NCBI GenBank assembly: GCA_900074725.1
Contig: LT598455.1
Span: 1,802 to 65,801 of the forward strand
DNA: 64,000 nt
From: Lachancea dasiensis
Taxonomy: Eukaryota; Ascomycota; Saccharomycetes; Saccharomycetales; Saccharomycetaceae
Direction of reading: 5' to 3'
In this document: in pieces, positions 20,514 through 30,320 of the stretch
Layout: every line of letters starts with the position of its first letter
How positions within the stretch are numbered: the stretch's first letter is position 1
Made by a program: the position numbers and the translations under genes
The notes under the pieces: model-generated
Told to the model about the DNA's origin: nothing
Databases searched by the model: none
Seen by the model: the letters and a program-made list of their open reading frames with translations, nothing else

Positions 20514-21956
20514 TGCTGCTGAATTCACAAATGAGAAAGTCCCAATATTTCTCTCAGCGAAGATGGTGAATATAACCAACCTTCTTATGTATGCTTTTTC
20601 CGGCGGAAAGACAAAATCGTTACAAACGCATTTTTTGGAAATTGGCGCGACACTTCAGCTGCCGATAACGATATCGCATAACCAACTTTACAGCTGCCAT
20701 CAAAGGTGCTTGTGCCTAGGCATGTCAATGACATGTGAACATGATTGATATACTCTATATTGGCTCAGAATTGCGTTAGAGAATGGGTATTTAATGGTAA
20801 CACAACAGTCGTCACTTAAATACTTCACGAACTCCCTGCTTGTGCGTAGTAGATCTAATTTATCGGCTCAGATTTCTCTATGAGCTGGATCAGGAAGATT
20901 GAACACCCAGAAGCGTGCGTCCTCTCGGCGCCTAGGCTACTGAAGAAGCTAATATACAGAAAAAGATCTCTTTCAAAGCTTGGCCATTAGAGGAAGAAAG
21001 TATCAGAGCGCGAATGAAAATAAAGCTCTTTATATCATATCTATGAACTCATCTCAGAGCCAGATCAACTTTCAGCAATTTCTTTGAGGAGCATCTGATT
21101 CATCAGTAGAAAGCTTACTCAATTTGTCTTGTAAGTCGGACATAGTCATTATAAGATGAGTAAATTGGATCTAGGGAATTATATTTATCTCTGTGGTCAT
21201 TTTAGGCATTAGAGCTGGTTTAGTTACCTGAACAAAAGCCTGGTACTAATACAATTCTCACTCGGTGACTCTGGTCAACACATTTATTTATCACCCGTTC
21301 TAGATCATTCTATTGCCCAAGGATTACGGCTTCAATGCCATACGCTACCGATAGCTTATCAATCGTCAATCCCATTGGACAACAGTTGTTCTCTCCGGCT
21401 TGTCTTAGCTTGTAACTCGATTTGTGTGGCCTCTGTTGCGTACTATCATTCTGTACCACTGTGTCACATATTTCCTGACGCTGATTAAGCGATAAGGCGC
21501 ACATCACCATCAGTTCCCTAGTAACTCACATACTTCCCAACAAATTTATGCTAATTTTCATTGTTAGCATGCAAACTTTGTGCCTCTTCTGACGTTTCTC
21601 CGTGATCCTTACAAAGAGAAACGGCATTCGTTGACAATCAATTTTTAGATTTGCTTTATTCTCGCGTTAGAGATTGGATATGGTTTCCCCTTTGTAGTCA
21701 AAATTGTGTCGAACCCACGGTCAGACAACTAGTTCAGTTCACCATGTCGATACTCTACTTTGGTATTGGAACTTAACAGTACTTAAATCCATACTTGTTT
21801 CAAGCTAAACGCACCCTTTCCATGATTCATAACGAATGTTTAGTATAGAAGGCGAATAATTTTCTCCTTCTCTAGAAAAACGATAGGTGAGTGACTTTGC
21901 TTGCTCCTAGATTGCAAATTCAAGAACTATACAGAATCAGATAACAAGTAGCTGCT
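20514..21956. other. 1.44-kb intergenic region with a gene-start relic
   Basis: It begins with the CYB2 promoter and contains the minus-strand relic paired with the one at 8761-8875. A 66-codon frame at 21310-21510 is not recognised. The remainder is AT-rich with no gene seen. Confidence 0.5.
21072..21235 (-). pseudogene. Gene-start relic, repeat A copy 2
   Basis: On the minus strand an ATG at 21149 (second ATG at 21143) reads MTMSDLQDKLSKLSTDESD and stops at 21072 after 25 codons. The start and about 85 bases of upstream DNA match the plus-strand relic at 8761-8875. The two form an inverted pair about 12.3 kb apart. Parent family unknown. Confidence 0.6.
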
Positions 21957-23396
21957 CTAAAACCTCCGCAAAGTAAAACCCACGCAAAAATGCCGCGAAA
22001 TTGCGAAGCAAGCAGATCCTGCGACCATCATTAATGAAGTGTACACGATGAAATTATTATAGTTCGTAATTTCTCCAGGTCCTATGATCGCACCACCAAT
22101 AGGAATGACAGGGATTGTCATTAGAGCCTCCAGTAAATATGCGGATGCATACCTCTTACCAAAGTCTGCCGTTCTCGATATTTGGCCTATGCAAACAGGG
22201 GTCAGCGACAGAATAGAGCCCGCAGAAAACCCATAAAGAATAGAATAAGCCCACAAAGCGTTAACGTTTCCTCCAAGGGGTAACCAAAGAGCTAAATTGA
22301 ACACAGCAGCGAAAAATACAGTTATTATAACCATATTGAACCTTCCTGTATACTTATCTGCCAAGTAACCGGGGATATAGCGCCCTAGAATCCCTATAGC
22401 ATTTGTTGCAGCAATCAGAGCATAAGAAACTTCTTGTGAGTTCCCTTGGGCGAGAGAGTAAGAAGCAAGATATGTGGAAGAGGCAGTTAACGAGTTTTCG
22501 GCAAAACTCATGCCCAACGCTGCAAAGAGAAATTTCCATTCGCAAAAGTACCGCCAGTTCAATGCTGAACCAAAATACCATTTCAGCGCCTCTGCTCTGT
22601 TACTAAATGGCTCTGCTTGTGATTTATCTTTCTCCTTTGCGAAAGCAATTGAACACATGAGACAGCATACGCAGACAAGAGCCAAAATTCGTAGTGCCCA
22701 TTGAAATCCTACAGTAGAGTATAGAGATCTCAGCATTAAAGGAAAGACAACACCGCCAATAGATCCCCCTATGGTTGCCACACTTGTGGCGATCGCCCTT
22801 TTTTCAACAAACCATGTAGCAACACAGCTTACCAATGGCGTCATTAAGATTCCACAAGCTAGCCCGCCCAAGACGGAGAAAGCCAATAAAAACTCCCAAA
22901 GGGTTTCACAATTTGCTGTTCCTAGTATGGCACCAGTAAACATAAGTGTTCCTAAACACATCGGAACCTTTCCGCCATTTCTATCGAAGTAACCTCCGGA
23001 AAAAATACACCCAAGGAAAGTTAGTGTCAGATAAATAGAAAAAACCCACGAGACCATTGAAGAGGATTCGTTGACAAGCTGGTTTTTGGAAATATAGGAT
23101 TCAATAGCTCCCAGAGAATTGATCATACCAAAAACAGGAGTTAATCCCATGAACGATCCGAATACTACTAGCCATGCTTGATGACCTCCTTCGGGAACTT
23201 CTAATACTTCATAGTTTTCAAATTCCTCTCTCCTCAGTTTTAATTGCCGTTGCCTGAGACCCTCGTCTGGGTTGCTTGAGACAGGTCCTAACTGGCCATC
23301 GTAGCCCGAGCTTGACAAATGCTCTTGATCAGCTGTTCGTGACGCGTGGTTTTGAGCACTAGACCCTTGATGGTTGTGGGTTGAAGCTATCTGCAT
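21957..23396 (-). CDS. Monocarboxylate-porter family transporter, Mch4/Mch5 type
   Basis: A 479-residue MFS protein of the monocarboxylate porter family. The N-terminal third is hydrophilic up to about residue 65, then the family opening [17 protein letters not shown] appears, followed by [12 protein letters not shown] and the [15 protein letters not shown] segment; about twelve membrane segments follow. In S. cerevisiae the best studied relative is Mch5, a riboflavin importer, while Esbp6 and Mch1-4 have poorly known substrates; none carries lactate. The ATG at 23396 is unambiguous. It lies beyond a relic from CYB2 on the same strand, so a link to lactate use is tempting but unsupported. Confidence 0.85.
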   Translation of the reverse strand: MQIASTHNHQGSSAQNHASRTADQEHLSSSGYDGQLGPVSSNPDEGLRQRQLKLRREEFENYEVLEVPEGGHQAWLVVFGSFMGLTPVFGMINSLGAIESYISKNQLVNESSSMVSWVFSIYLTLTFLGCIFSGGYFDRNGGKVPMCLGTLMFTGAILGTANCETLWEFLLAFSVLGGLACGILMTPLVSCVATWFVEKRAIATSVATIGGSIGGVVFPLMLRSLYSTVGFQWALRILALVCVCCLMCSIAFAKEKDKSQAEPFSNRAEALKWYFGSALNWRYFCEWKFLFAALGMSFAENSLTASSTYLASYSLAQGNSQEVSYALIAATNAIGILGRYIPGYLADKYTGRFNMVIITVFFAAVFNLALWLPLGGNVNALWAYSILYGFSAGSILSLTPVCIGQISRTADFGKRYASAYLLEALMTIPVIPIGGAIIGPGEITNYNNFIVYTSLMMVAGSACFAISRHFCVGFTLRRF

Positions 23397-23741
23397 ACAA
23401 GGAAACTGAAATCTTCAGTTTATGGGTCTTCTGAAGAGCACATCTGACTAATGTTAGGTTGGATGTATATATATGACTTTTTTTATGTTTAGTAGTGCCT
23501 CTTTATGGGTGAGTCATGTGTTAATATGAGCTTCTAACTAATTCAAAGGCGCTTTCTCCTTTCTGACATGTAGAAGTTTTCTGTAATTCAAAAGGAGATG
23601 GTAAGGAAGCCCAAATGTATGAAGTTGGGTACCATCATTGCTCAAAGGAAGTGCCATTCGTTTGTAGTTAATATTACTCACTTTAAAGAAGTATATCCAA
23701 AAAACAAGATTCCCTACCATAGTATTTACGCCTAAATGCTG
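23397..23741. other. Intergenic region between two transporters
   Basis: A 345-base stretch holding the promoter of the Mch-type gene and the 3' end of the Dal5-type gene. A TATATATA run lies near 23466. A 60-codon frame (23538-23720) is not convincing. Confidence 0.5.
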
Positions 23742-25286
23742 TCAAAGCATATATCTAAACTCTAAATTTTCCTTATCAGTCAGGTCCGCAAACTCTGAGT
23801 TGTCTTTATGATAAACAAGGCCCTCTTGAACCAACTTATCTCTTCTCTCGTTCTCCTTATGGTTTACAAAATAAAGGAGTGGCAATGTTGCCAAAGTAAC
23901 CGCGTAAAATGCGACCATGACAACTTTGGCAGGGCGGTAGCCAGGAGCATCTTTGTCTTGGAAAGTTTGCGGGCCAATTAGGTTACCAACGCAATATCCA
24001 ATCAAATATATAGCGCCCACGGTTGTCTTTTTCGTGTGTCCAGAGACATTCGAAGATACGATGGAAAACATCACAATCATTGCACCTGGTGAAACCATCA
24101 AGAGGTAGTAGCCAGCTAACTGCGCTTTTGGTGTTTCAGGAAACGACATCAAACAGGAACCGATCAATGCAATTGTTGTCGTAATTGACGCGAGAGCCAT
24201 CCTATTCTGGACAAAAGGCGAAATCAGACCAAAGAGAATCAAACCTACAAACTCACAGGCGCCCGCAGGCAATCCCATTAACAAAGTCATTAGTTCGTCA
24301 TAGCCCATTGTGCCTTTGATGAGAATTGAAGAGAAAGTTCCAATCCCCCCATTGGGAATATTCAATGCAACAGATGAAATAAACATGATCCAGGTGCGAA
24401 CATCTTTTAGCGCCTCCATGAACTGATAAGGTTTGAACTTGTGATTTCCAACACCCTGTTGGTTTTTCCGCAACCTCAAAACTATTAGCTCCTTTTCGGA
24501 TTTATTGAGGAACTTCGATTTAAAAGGATTATCTGGAATCACAACCCAGAAGACGATTCCTAAGAAAATGGTAATTACTCCACAAATAATGAAAACTAAT
24601 TTCCATCCCGCAATAGGCAAAGTATCTTCTCTCTTTGCCAAGCCGTATGCCATCGCACCACCAATAACCTGGCCAAGGCCATTAAAAGCAACCCAAAAAG
24701 ACGTTCTTGATCCCTGTTCTTCACGGTGGTAATATTGGGCTGTCAGCAGCATAAATCCGATTGAAGAACTAGATTCTAGCATCCCCAAAATGGTTCTGAT
24801 GGCAATGAACCCGGGATAATTAGCTACCGATGTCAGGGTCAGAACGATCCCCCAGAGTATCAGGAAAGTTGCCAGTGTTTTGGCTAGAGGAAACCTTTGT
24901 AATAACCAAGCCGCAGGATATTCAAAAACGAGGTACCCTAGGTAAAAGCTAGTTCCAGACCAGCTATACATGTTACCCTCCATTTTCAAATCCGTTGTTA
25001 ATCCCATTACTGCTGCATACGACATTGAGGTTTTGTCAAGAAATTGAGCAGCATAAACCAGAGCCATGACAGGAAATACCACCATGTCAATTTTTCTTGT
25101 CAATTTCCGATCAGCTTCAACGTCAATTTCCTTTTCCGAGAACTGCAAGGCATAGTACAATGCTTCATCGACATTTGTGCGTTCCGAAATATCTTGGAGC
25201 TCTGAGATATGATCGATAATCTCAATGGATCCTTGCTGTATGTCCTTAACACTTTCTGCATATGCGTCCTTCGTGTCCACTGACAT
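23742..25286 (-). CDS. Dal5/Tna1-type anion:cation symporter (MFS), copy 2
   Basis: A 514-residue MFS permease of the Dal5-Tna1 branch. It has LTRKIDMVVFPVMALVYAAQFLDKTSMSYA, YSWSGTSFYLGYLVFEYPAAWLLQRFPLAK and the tail EFADLTDKENLEFRYML, all typical of the group. It shares its layout and tail with the gene at 6567-8084 but the two differ at most positions, so they are old paralogues. The substrate could be allantoate, ureido acids, small peptides, nicotinate or another organic anion. It is divergent from the carboxylesterase gene with a 504-base shared promoter full of GATAAG and CGGGT elements, which suggests joint control of uptake and hydrolysis. ATG at 25286. Confidence 0.9.
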   Translation of the reverse strand: MSVDTKDAYAESVKDIQQGSIEIIDHISELQDISERTNVDEALYYALQFSEKEIDVEADRKLTRKIDMVVFPVMALVYAAQFLDKTSMSYAAVMGLTTDLKMEGNMYSWSGTSFYLGYLVFEYPAAWLLQRFPLAKTLATFLILWGIVLTLTSVANYPGFIAIRTILGMLESSSSIGFMLLTAQYYHREEQGSRTSFWVAFNGLGQVIGGAMAYGLAKREDTLPIAGWKLVFIICGVITIFLGIVFWVVIPDNPFKSKFLNKSEKELIVLRLRKNQQGVGNHKFKPYQFMEALKDVRTWIMFISSVALNIPNGGIGTFSSILIKGTMGYDELMTLLMGLPAGACEFVGLILFGLISPFVQNRMALASITTTIALIGSCLMSFPETPKAQLAGYYLLMVSPGAMIVMFSIVSSNVSGHTKKTTVGAIYLIGYCVGNLIGPQTFQDKDAPGYRPAKVVMVAFYAVTLATLPLLYFVNHKENERRDKLVQEGLVYHKDNSEFADLTDKENLEFRYML

Positions 25287-25790
25287 CTTTCAAAGCAGAT
25301 TTACAACCCTTTTTTAGTTTTCTTTCTTGAGCCTGCTGCGTCAAATGGTAACTTGAATAAACAGAAGTGTCGTCTTCGAGTTGCATCTACGTTCCTGATT
25401 TATATATTTGAATCATGGTAAGACAGCAATTTTGTTTATCTGATATGAGGTTGTTAACGTTCATTTACATGATAGGGAAAGTACCCGAGTTATAAGGCTA
25501 AAAAAAAACAAAAACCTTATCATCAAGCTAACTCGGGTCTCGAGTCATACCGGGCAATTAAGAAGATAAGCTGAATGGGGAGTTCTTGATAAGAGTTTAT
25601 CTTCGGGTGCACACCCTACCAATGGTGTTAAAGCAAGGCCGTTATCTTACTATTGAATCTTTAATGAGACTTGGTAGAGTGTAACACTCTATTCCTCACC
25701 ATTCTGATATATAATGCATATACACCAGGAAGAGAGTTCGTAACCGTGTGTAGCTCACGAAAGGTATCAACTCCTCAAAAAAGGATAAAA
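25287..25790. promoter_or_regulatory. Shared divergent promoter of Dal5-type permease and carboxylesterase
   Basis: This region holds GATAAG at 25566-25571 and 25589-25594 and TTATC at 25598-25602, directly beside the CGGGTGCACACCC element. A second inverted repeat has perfect nine-base arms ACCCGAGTT (25483-25491) and AACTCGGGT (25530-25538), with inner ATAAGG/CCTTAT arms (25492-25497, 25515-25520). CTCGGGT half-sites thus occur several times. Binding by GATA factors and by a zinc-cluster protein is inferred. Confidence 0.6.
25605..25618. promoter_or_regulatory. CGGGTG-N2-CACCC(G/T) operator, copy 1
   Basis: CGGGTGCACACCCT is a near-perfect inverted repeat of CGGGTG with a two-base spacer. 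It matches the perfect copy at 33439-33452 except for the spacer order and last base. The form, two inverted CGG-containing half-sites, is what Zn2Cys6 dimers bind. Confidence 0.6.
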
Positions 25791-27404
25791 ATGTACGAAT
25801 CACCAATTATCGACAATTCCAAACTAACTACATTTGAGGTGGATGGCCTTGGGAAGCTGACAGCATTGACAATCTGCAACCGAGACTCTGAAGAGAAATG
25901 CCATCGCTTAGCAGGAATTCGCTATGCAAGACCACCCGTGGGGCAGCTCAGGTGGCGGAAACCTGAAGGCTTACCGGATAATTATGATCATTCTGGCGAC
26001 TACTCCTCTTTCAAAACAATTTGTCCCCAACCTTTCTACAACAACAGAGGAGGTAAGCCCAATCCTGATTTCAAGTACGATGAAGATTGCCTTTTTTTGA
26101 ATATTTGGATTCCTTCAGGTGGCCCACCATCCGGAGGGTGGCCAGTTCTGTATTTCATACATGGCGGCTGGCTCCAAGTCGGTAATCCTCTCCACTATCG
26201 CCAGTGTGATCCTCAAGACCTACTGGCCGAAGAAGGTCTGGAGAAATTTATCCTCGTCTCTCCAGGATATAGATTGAACATTTTTGGGTTTTTGTCCTGC
26301 CAAGATCTCTTGAAAGAGGATAGCGAGAACGCTAATTTCGGTTTCTGGGATCAGCGCTTGGGCCTTGAGTGGGTGCATAAGCACATTTCAAAATTAGGCG
26401 GAAATCCAGAAAATATAACAGTTGGAGGAGTCAGCGCAGGGTCATACTCCACCATTTTTCAAACCGCGTACGAAATTTACCATGATGAAGTTCCCCAAAT
26501 TATCAAAAAAGCTCTCCTTCTGTCAAACGGGCTGGCAATTCAGCCTAAGACTGTCGAAGAATGTGAAGAACAGTACCAAGAGGTGTTGAAGGTTTTCAAT
26601 GTTGATCCTAGCCTCCCCAGTGCTGAAAGGATAGATGCACTGCGTAATGTTCCCTTCAAAACATTAGCTGAAAAGATTCTTGACTTGAACCTTCACACTT
26701 TCAGAGGTGTTACCGATAGTAAAATGGTATCCCCCAATATGTTCAAAGACATTCTCAACGGTACATTTGGAAAGAAGGCCAAAGCCTCAGGACTGTCGTT
26801 CATTGTTGGAGAAGTGGTGAACGAACATGCGGTGTATGCAAATACTAACCCTCCAAAGAGTACTGAAGATTTATTTAACCAAATCAACAATTATTATCCC
26901 AAGCCTGTTACCGAGGCCTTGCTTAAACTTTACCCCGAGCCACCCAAAGTTGATAGCCAAGAGGAGCATATGGCAAATATCAAATTTCTTTATGGGAGGA
27001 TTATCAGCGACTTACAAGTTTATGCATCTAGTCGAGTTCTAGTCAACAGTTTGGTAAGGGGAGGTGTCTCTTCGGACAACATCAATCGTTATCAGATAGC
27101 GTTTAGGGGGGCGTACTACGACAAATATGAGCCACCAGAGATTCTTGTACCTCACGCGGGAGATATGGGAGTTTGGTTCTACAATTTAGTTGACGGTATT
27201 TCACAAAATGAAAAACCGTTCTACCTGTCGTGGTTAGAGCCTTATTGCAAGTGGCTAAGTGATGGAAGCATGAACTGGGGCTCGAGCGACCCTTTAGAAG
27301 TAAGAACTTTTAATTCAGATGGATCAATTACAGTTGAAAAAGACAATAATTGGGAATGGGGCCTGACCGTGGGGGACGCAATTGCCACTGCACTAGGTCA
27401 TTGA
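25791..27404 (+). CDS. Type B carboxylesterase
   Basis: A 537-residue alpha/beta-hydrolase of the carboxylesterase type B family, hydrolysing carboxylic esters. Diagnostic parts are GIRYARPPVGQLRWRKPE, EDCLFLNIWIPSGG, the oxyanion-hole HGG (YFIHGGWL), and the nucleophile elbow GVSAG with Ser215 inside GGNPENITVGGVSAGS; Val replaces the usual Glu before the serine. The open frame starts at a TTG (25671), but the first ATG is at 25791 (MYESPIIDN). No signal peptide is seen, so it is probably intracellular. Such esterases are common in filamentous fungi and uncommon in budding yeasts, which hints at transfer; this is inference. It is divergent from the Dal5-type permease and convergent with the regulator gene. 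Confidence 0.9.
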   Translation: MYESPIIDNSKLTTFEVDGLGKLTALTICNRDSEEKCHRLAGIRYARPPVGQLRWRKPEGLPDNYDHSGDYSSFKTICPQPFYNNRGGKPNPDFKYDEDCLFLNIWIPSGGPPSGGWPVLYFIHGGWLQVGNPLHYRQCDPQDLLAEEGLEKFILVSPGYRLNIFGFLSCQDLLKEDSENANFGFWDQRLGLEWVHKHISKLGGNPENITVGGVSAGSYSTIFQTAYEIYHDEVPQIIKKALLLSNGLAIQPKTVEECEEQYQEVLKVFNVDPSLPSAERIDALRNVPFKTLAEKILDLNLHTFRGVTDSKMVSPNMFKDILNGTFGKKAKASGLSFIVGEVVNEHAVYANTNPPKSTEDLFNQINNYYPKPVTEALLKLYPEPPKVDSQEEHMANIKFLYGRIISDLQVYASSRVLVNSLVRGGVSSDNINRYQIAFRGAYYDKYEPPEILVPHAGDMGVWFYNLVDGISQNEKPFYLSWLEPYCKWLSDGSMNWGSSDPLEVRTFNSDGSITVEKDNNWEWGLTVGDAIATALGH

Positions 27405-27675
27405 AGCAATCTCTTATAGACAAATAAGTCTTCATGAAATCATATCAAGTGCTAGCAAGCTCCATTTTTAGTTAAATCAGGTTAAGTGTAGCTCTCTGAG
27501 TGTATTTACCGAAAACTCTTTGTGCGAAGAGTTGCAATAAAAATATGACTTCAGATGGATAAATTGATACTTCATTTGTGTTGCATGCACTATGCGCTGT
27601 CATTGGATAACCTTTTATGGGGGACATGAGGACAAGAAAGCCTTACATCGACCGAATTTCAAATCACAATCAATT

Positions 27676-29745
27676 TTACCTCTCTGCATGATCCTGGAAG
27701 AGATAGTCAAGGCAATGATCTGGGTTCAATGGCAGTGACCCTTCACAAAATAGGGAAAGAAACCACTGCTCATCTGTAAGAGCATCTAGAGAAGCGTCCA
27801 TTTGACCCCAAGTATCTTGTAATTTTTCTTTTTTACCCGCCATGGTGGCGGAAAAGTTCTCATCGTCGATCCGATTTCCAATTCCTAGTATTGCTCCATC
27901 AATCCAACGCTGATGTGTCTGTCTTTGTTCAACCGTCTCTTTAAGTTTCAGAATAACGTTGGTACTCTTTTGAGTGAACTTGCTACTCTGAGAAATTTGC
28001 TGCAGTATACTTACACTGTCATTGAGCATTTGTAATGCCTCAGTGGATGGACATAAGGCTAAGTAAACAACCAATACAAAGGAGGCCACATGACATGCAT
28101 TATAATCGTTGAACGAGTAACAAGACAGCAAATTATTGGATCTCAATGTCAGAAGAATACCTACAATCTGACTAGCTGCATGGTATGAGTACTGTACCAT
28201 TTGTGTTGCAAAAGAATTCAAACCTTCATCGATACTTGTGGACACATTAGTGTTTCTTAGCTTAAGCAAGAGAAACGGTCGGCCAAGAGTTATTCTTGCG
28301 AGGTTGTAAGCAAAGTTTACATGTGCCGCACCTCTGTAAGAGCGTTGCTCAATGCACATTGACCTTACTTCGAATCTAGGTGGAACTTGCCCACGCCATC
28401 GCTCTATTTTATGGTACAAATCCATAATAGTGGCAAATTTCAATCCATTTTTGCCTCTTCTAAACCACATGTCGTGTATCTTTATGGTCAAAAGAGACAC
28501 TGTTATGATCAGCGTCATACAAATGACATCGGCATTTTCCGCATTATCATCTAACGATTTGCAGAAAACTGGTAGATCAAGATCAATATCTGATACAGGT
28601 AAAGTTTCTGGACGACCTAAAGCAATTGCCGAGCGCCTTTCAATGGTATAAACACTCCAAAAGAGTCGCTTTCGGGACTCAGCCTTCTTTTCGTCAAAAT
28701 CACTTCCACCGGGAAAACTTTTGTGCATTCCGTTGGCTACTGCGGCTCTCATTGCAATACCCAAGTACGTATAAGCCATTTCCAGCTCTTGACCCGCCAA
28801 GACATACATAGAGGCCATAAAGAAAACCTGGACAGTCTCCAAAGAGCTATCATTGATCACAGCAGGAAAAAGTAGCTGGGCGTGCTCGTAGTACGTAGCG
28901 CCAGGAAAAGTTCTTTCTCCCTCTACCATTATAATTTCGCGACTTTTCCAAACATACGCAAAAATCGAGCCCATGCATAACCCCATATAAAGAAGGCACA
29001 CATTATTAACATCTGTCAGTCCAATATTTGGTTTTGTAGTGTAAATACGTGAAAAGATCTTTCGATACCATCGACTGTCAAAATAGAAAAAAGTGTTATT
29101 GCCGGCAACAGATATGAAAGTGTTGAGGAGTCTCTGTGCATGCTCCAATGGAGGAAGTGAAGATAATGCAAAACTTAACAGGTTTGATAACACGGCCGAG
29201 GACTCGCTCGAAATACTCCCTATTCTCTCTCCAGGAAGTATATAAGCAGGCTTACTGTTTGACAGCGCTGACGCTGAAGCTCCATGTGAGACTATTTCAG
29301 AAGCTCTTACTACGAAGCTGGACGTTGAGCCCACGTCCTCATAGAAAGTGTGAGTCTTCCCACCATCTATTCGCTGAACATTTCGCAAATCGATATGCTT
29401 AATCATCTCTCTGGCTTTCTTATCACCATTGAGCTCACCTAGTTTCAATCTCATTTGTTCCAATGAGGTTTCTATCCCGGGAAACGCCACCTTGATAATG
29501 GATTCCATGCACGACAGCCGCTCTTCCCTATCCAAAAGAGCCTGCTGACTTATACGAACCTGGGGCACACTTTTACACGTTATGTTTTTTGCCACGCATC
29601 TTTCACAGGGAAAGCCACCAACACACTTAGATTTCTGCCTTTGGCACTCGGTGCAAGCAACAGCTTTACGTAGGCGCTCATTTTCAGGTACCTTCCCTCT
29701 TCTTCTCTTATTTTTCGTAAGTATACCACTGTTTGATGGCCTCAT
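27676..29745 (-). CDS. Zn2Cys6 transcription factor with fungal-trans domain
   Basis: A 689-residue regulator. The Zn2Cys6 binuclear cluster uses Cys31, 34, 41, 47, 50 and 57 (CX2CX6CX5CX2CX6C), preceded by the basic stretch KNKRRRGK. A middle region of about residues 180-500 has the features of the fungal-specific transcription factor domain (for example KAESRKRLFWSVYTIERRSAIALGRPETLP). The frame opens at a GTG (29766); the first ATG at 29745 gives MRPSNSG. It is likely a nuclear, pathway-specific activator. Lying between the carboxylesterase and the M20 peptidase, it is the obvious candidate for binding the CGGGTG-N2-CACCCG elements of the cluster, though this is untested. No target is known from sequence. 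Confidence 0.92.
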   Translation of the reverse strand: MRPSNSGILTKNKRRRGKVPENERLRKAVACTECQRQKSKCVGGFPCERCVAKNITCKSVPQVRISQQALLDREERLSCMESIIKVAFPGIETSLEQMRLKLGELNGDKKAREMIKHIDLRNVQRIDGGKTHTFYEDVGSTSSFVVRASEIVSHGASASALSNSKPAYILPGERIGSISSESSAVLSNLLSFALSSLPPLEHAQRLLNTFISVAGNNTFFYFDSRWYRKIFSRIYTTKPNIGLTDVNNVCLLYMGLCMGSIFAYVWKSREIIMVEGERTFPGATYYEHAQLLFPAVINDSSLETVQVFFMASMYVLAGQELEMAYTYLGIAMRAAVANGMHKSFPGGSDFDEKKAESRKRLFWSVYTIERRSAIALGRPETLPVSDIDLDLPVFCKSLDDNAENADVICMTLIITVSLLTIKIHDMWFRRGKNGLKFATIMDLYHKIERWRGQVPPRFEVRSMCIEQRSYRGAAHVNFAYNLARITLGRPFLLLKLRNTNVSTSIDEGLNSFATQMVQYSYHAASQIVGILLTLRSNNLLSCYSFNDYNACHVASFVLVVYLALCPSTEALQMLNDSVSILQQISQSSKFTQKSTNVILKLKETVEQRQTHQRWIDGAILGIGNRIDDENFSATMAGKKEKLQDTWGQMDASLDALTDEQWFLSLFCEGSLPLNPDHCLDYLFQDHAER

Positions 29746-30320
29746 TATCTCAACGAGGTACAGCACAACTGAACATGCTTGTCCTCAAGGTCAAGAAGTT
29801 TGGCAAATGATCATGTTCCCACTACATTCATATGTTTGTTCGCTAGCACGATGGAATACTTTGTACGACCATACTATCTCAAGTCCTTTATCGTTATCTT
29901 TCGATAAGAGAAAGATCGGATAATTGACCTCGATTAGGAAGTATGTGACAGTTCGGATAGAATACCCTGAACCGTGGTACAAGTCTGATGCGGTTTTGCA
30001 AAAGACGCCTGGAATGACCTAACTAATCTGGTTTGATAGCCAATTCCATTAAACACTTAGTCGTCAAGATAGGGTTCAAGATTGTAGCGCGCATATGGTC
30101 GAAAGAAGATCCTATGAACTATCTGGAAATGATCATACATTAGTACTTTAACGGTGTTTTCATAACTCAAGATGTTTTTATATATCGATATGAGGAGTTT
30201 AGTAAAAGAAATTGCGTTAAAAGTATGGCATCGTCTACTTTTCTCGCGATTGCCAGCTATACTAGTTAACTTCTCATATCGCACACAGAGACACGAACTT
30301 TTCTTTAAAAGTCGGCAATT
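29746..30320. promoter_or_regulatory. Promoter of the zinc-cluster regulator
   Basis: A 575-base stretch upstream of the regulator, ending at the stop of the M20 peptidase. It contains a GATA-rich inverted repeat at 29896-29916 and a CGG...CCG pair near 29954. A 75-codon minus-strand frame (30057-30284) is not convincing as a gene. Confidence 0.5.
29896..29916. promoter_or_regulatory. GATA-containing inverted repeat
   Basis: ATCTTTC (29896-29902) and GAAAGAT (29910-29916) are perfect complements around GATAAGA, with further TTATC/GATAA flanks outside. It sits about 150 bases upstream of the regulator's ATG. Paired GATA sites are typical for Gln3/Gat1 or Dal80 control. Confidence 0.5.

Noticed and set aside
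30057-30284. 75-codon minus-strand frame downstream of the M20 peptidase
   Set aside because: Low-complexity product without features, inside the regulator's promoter.
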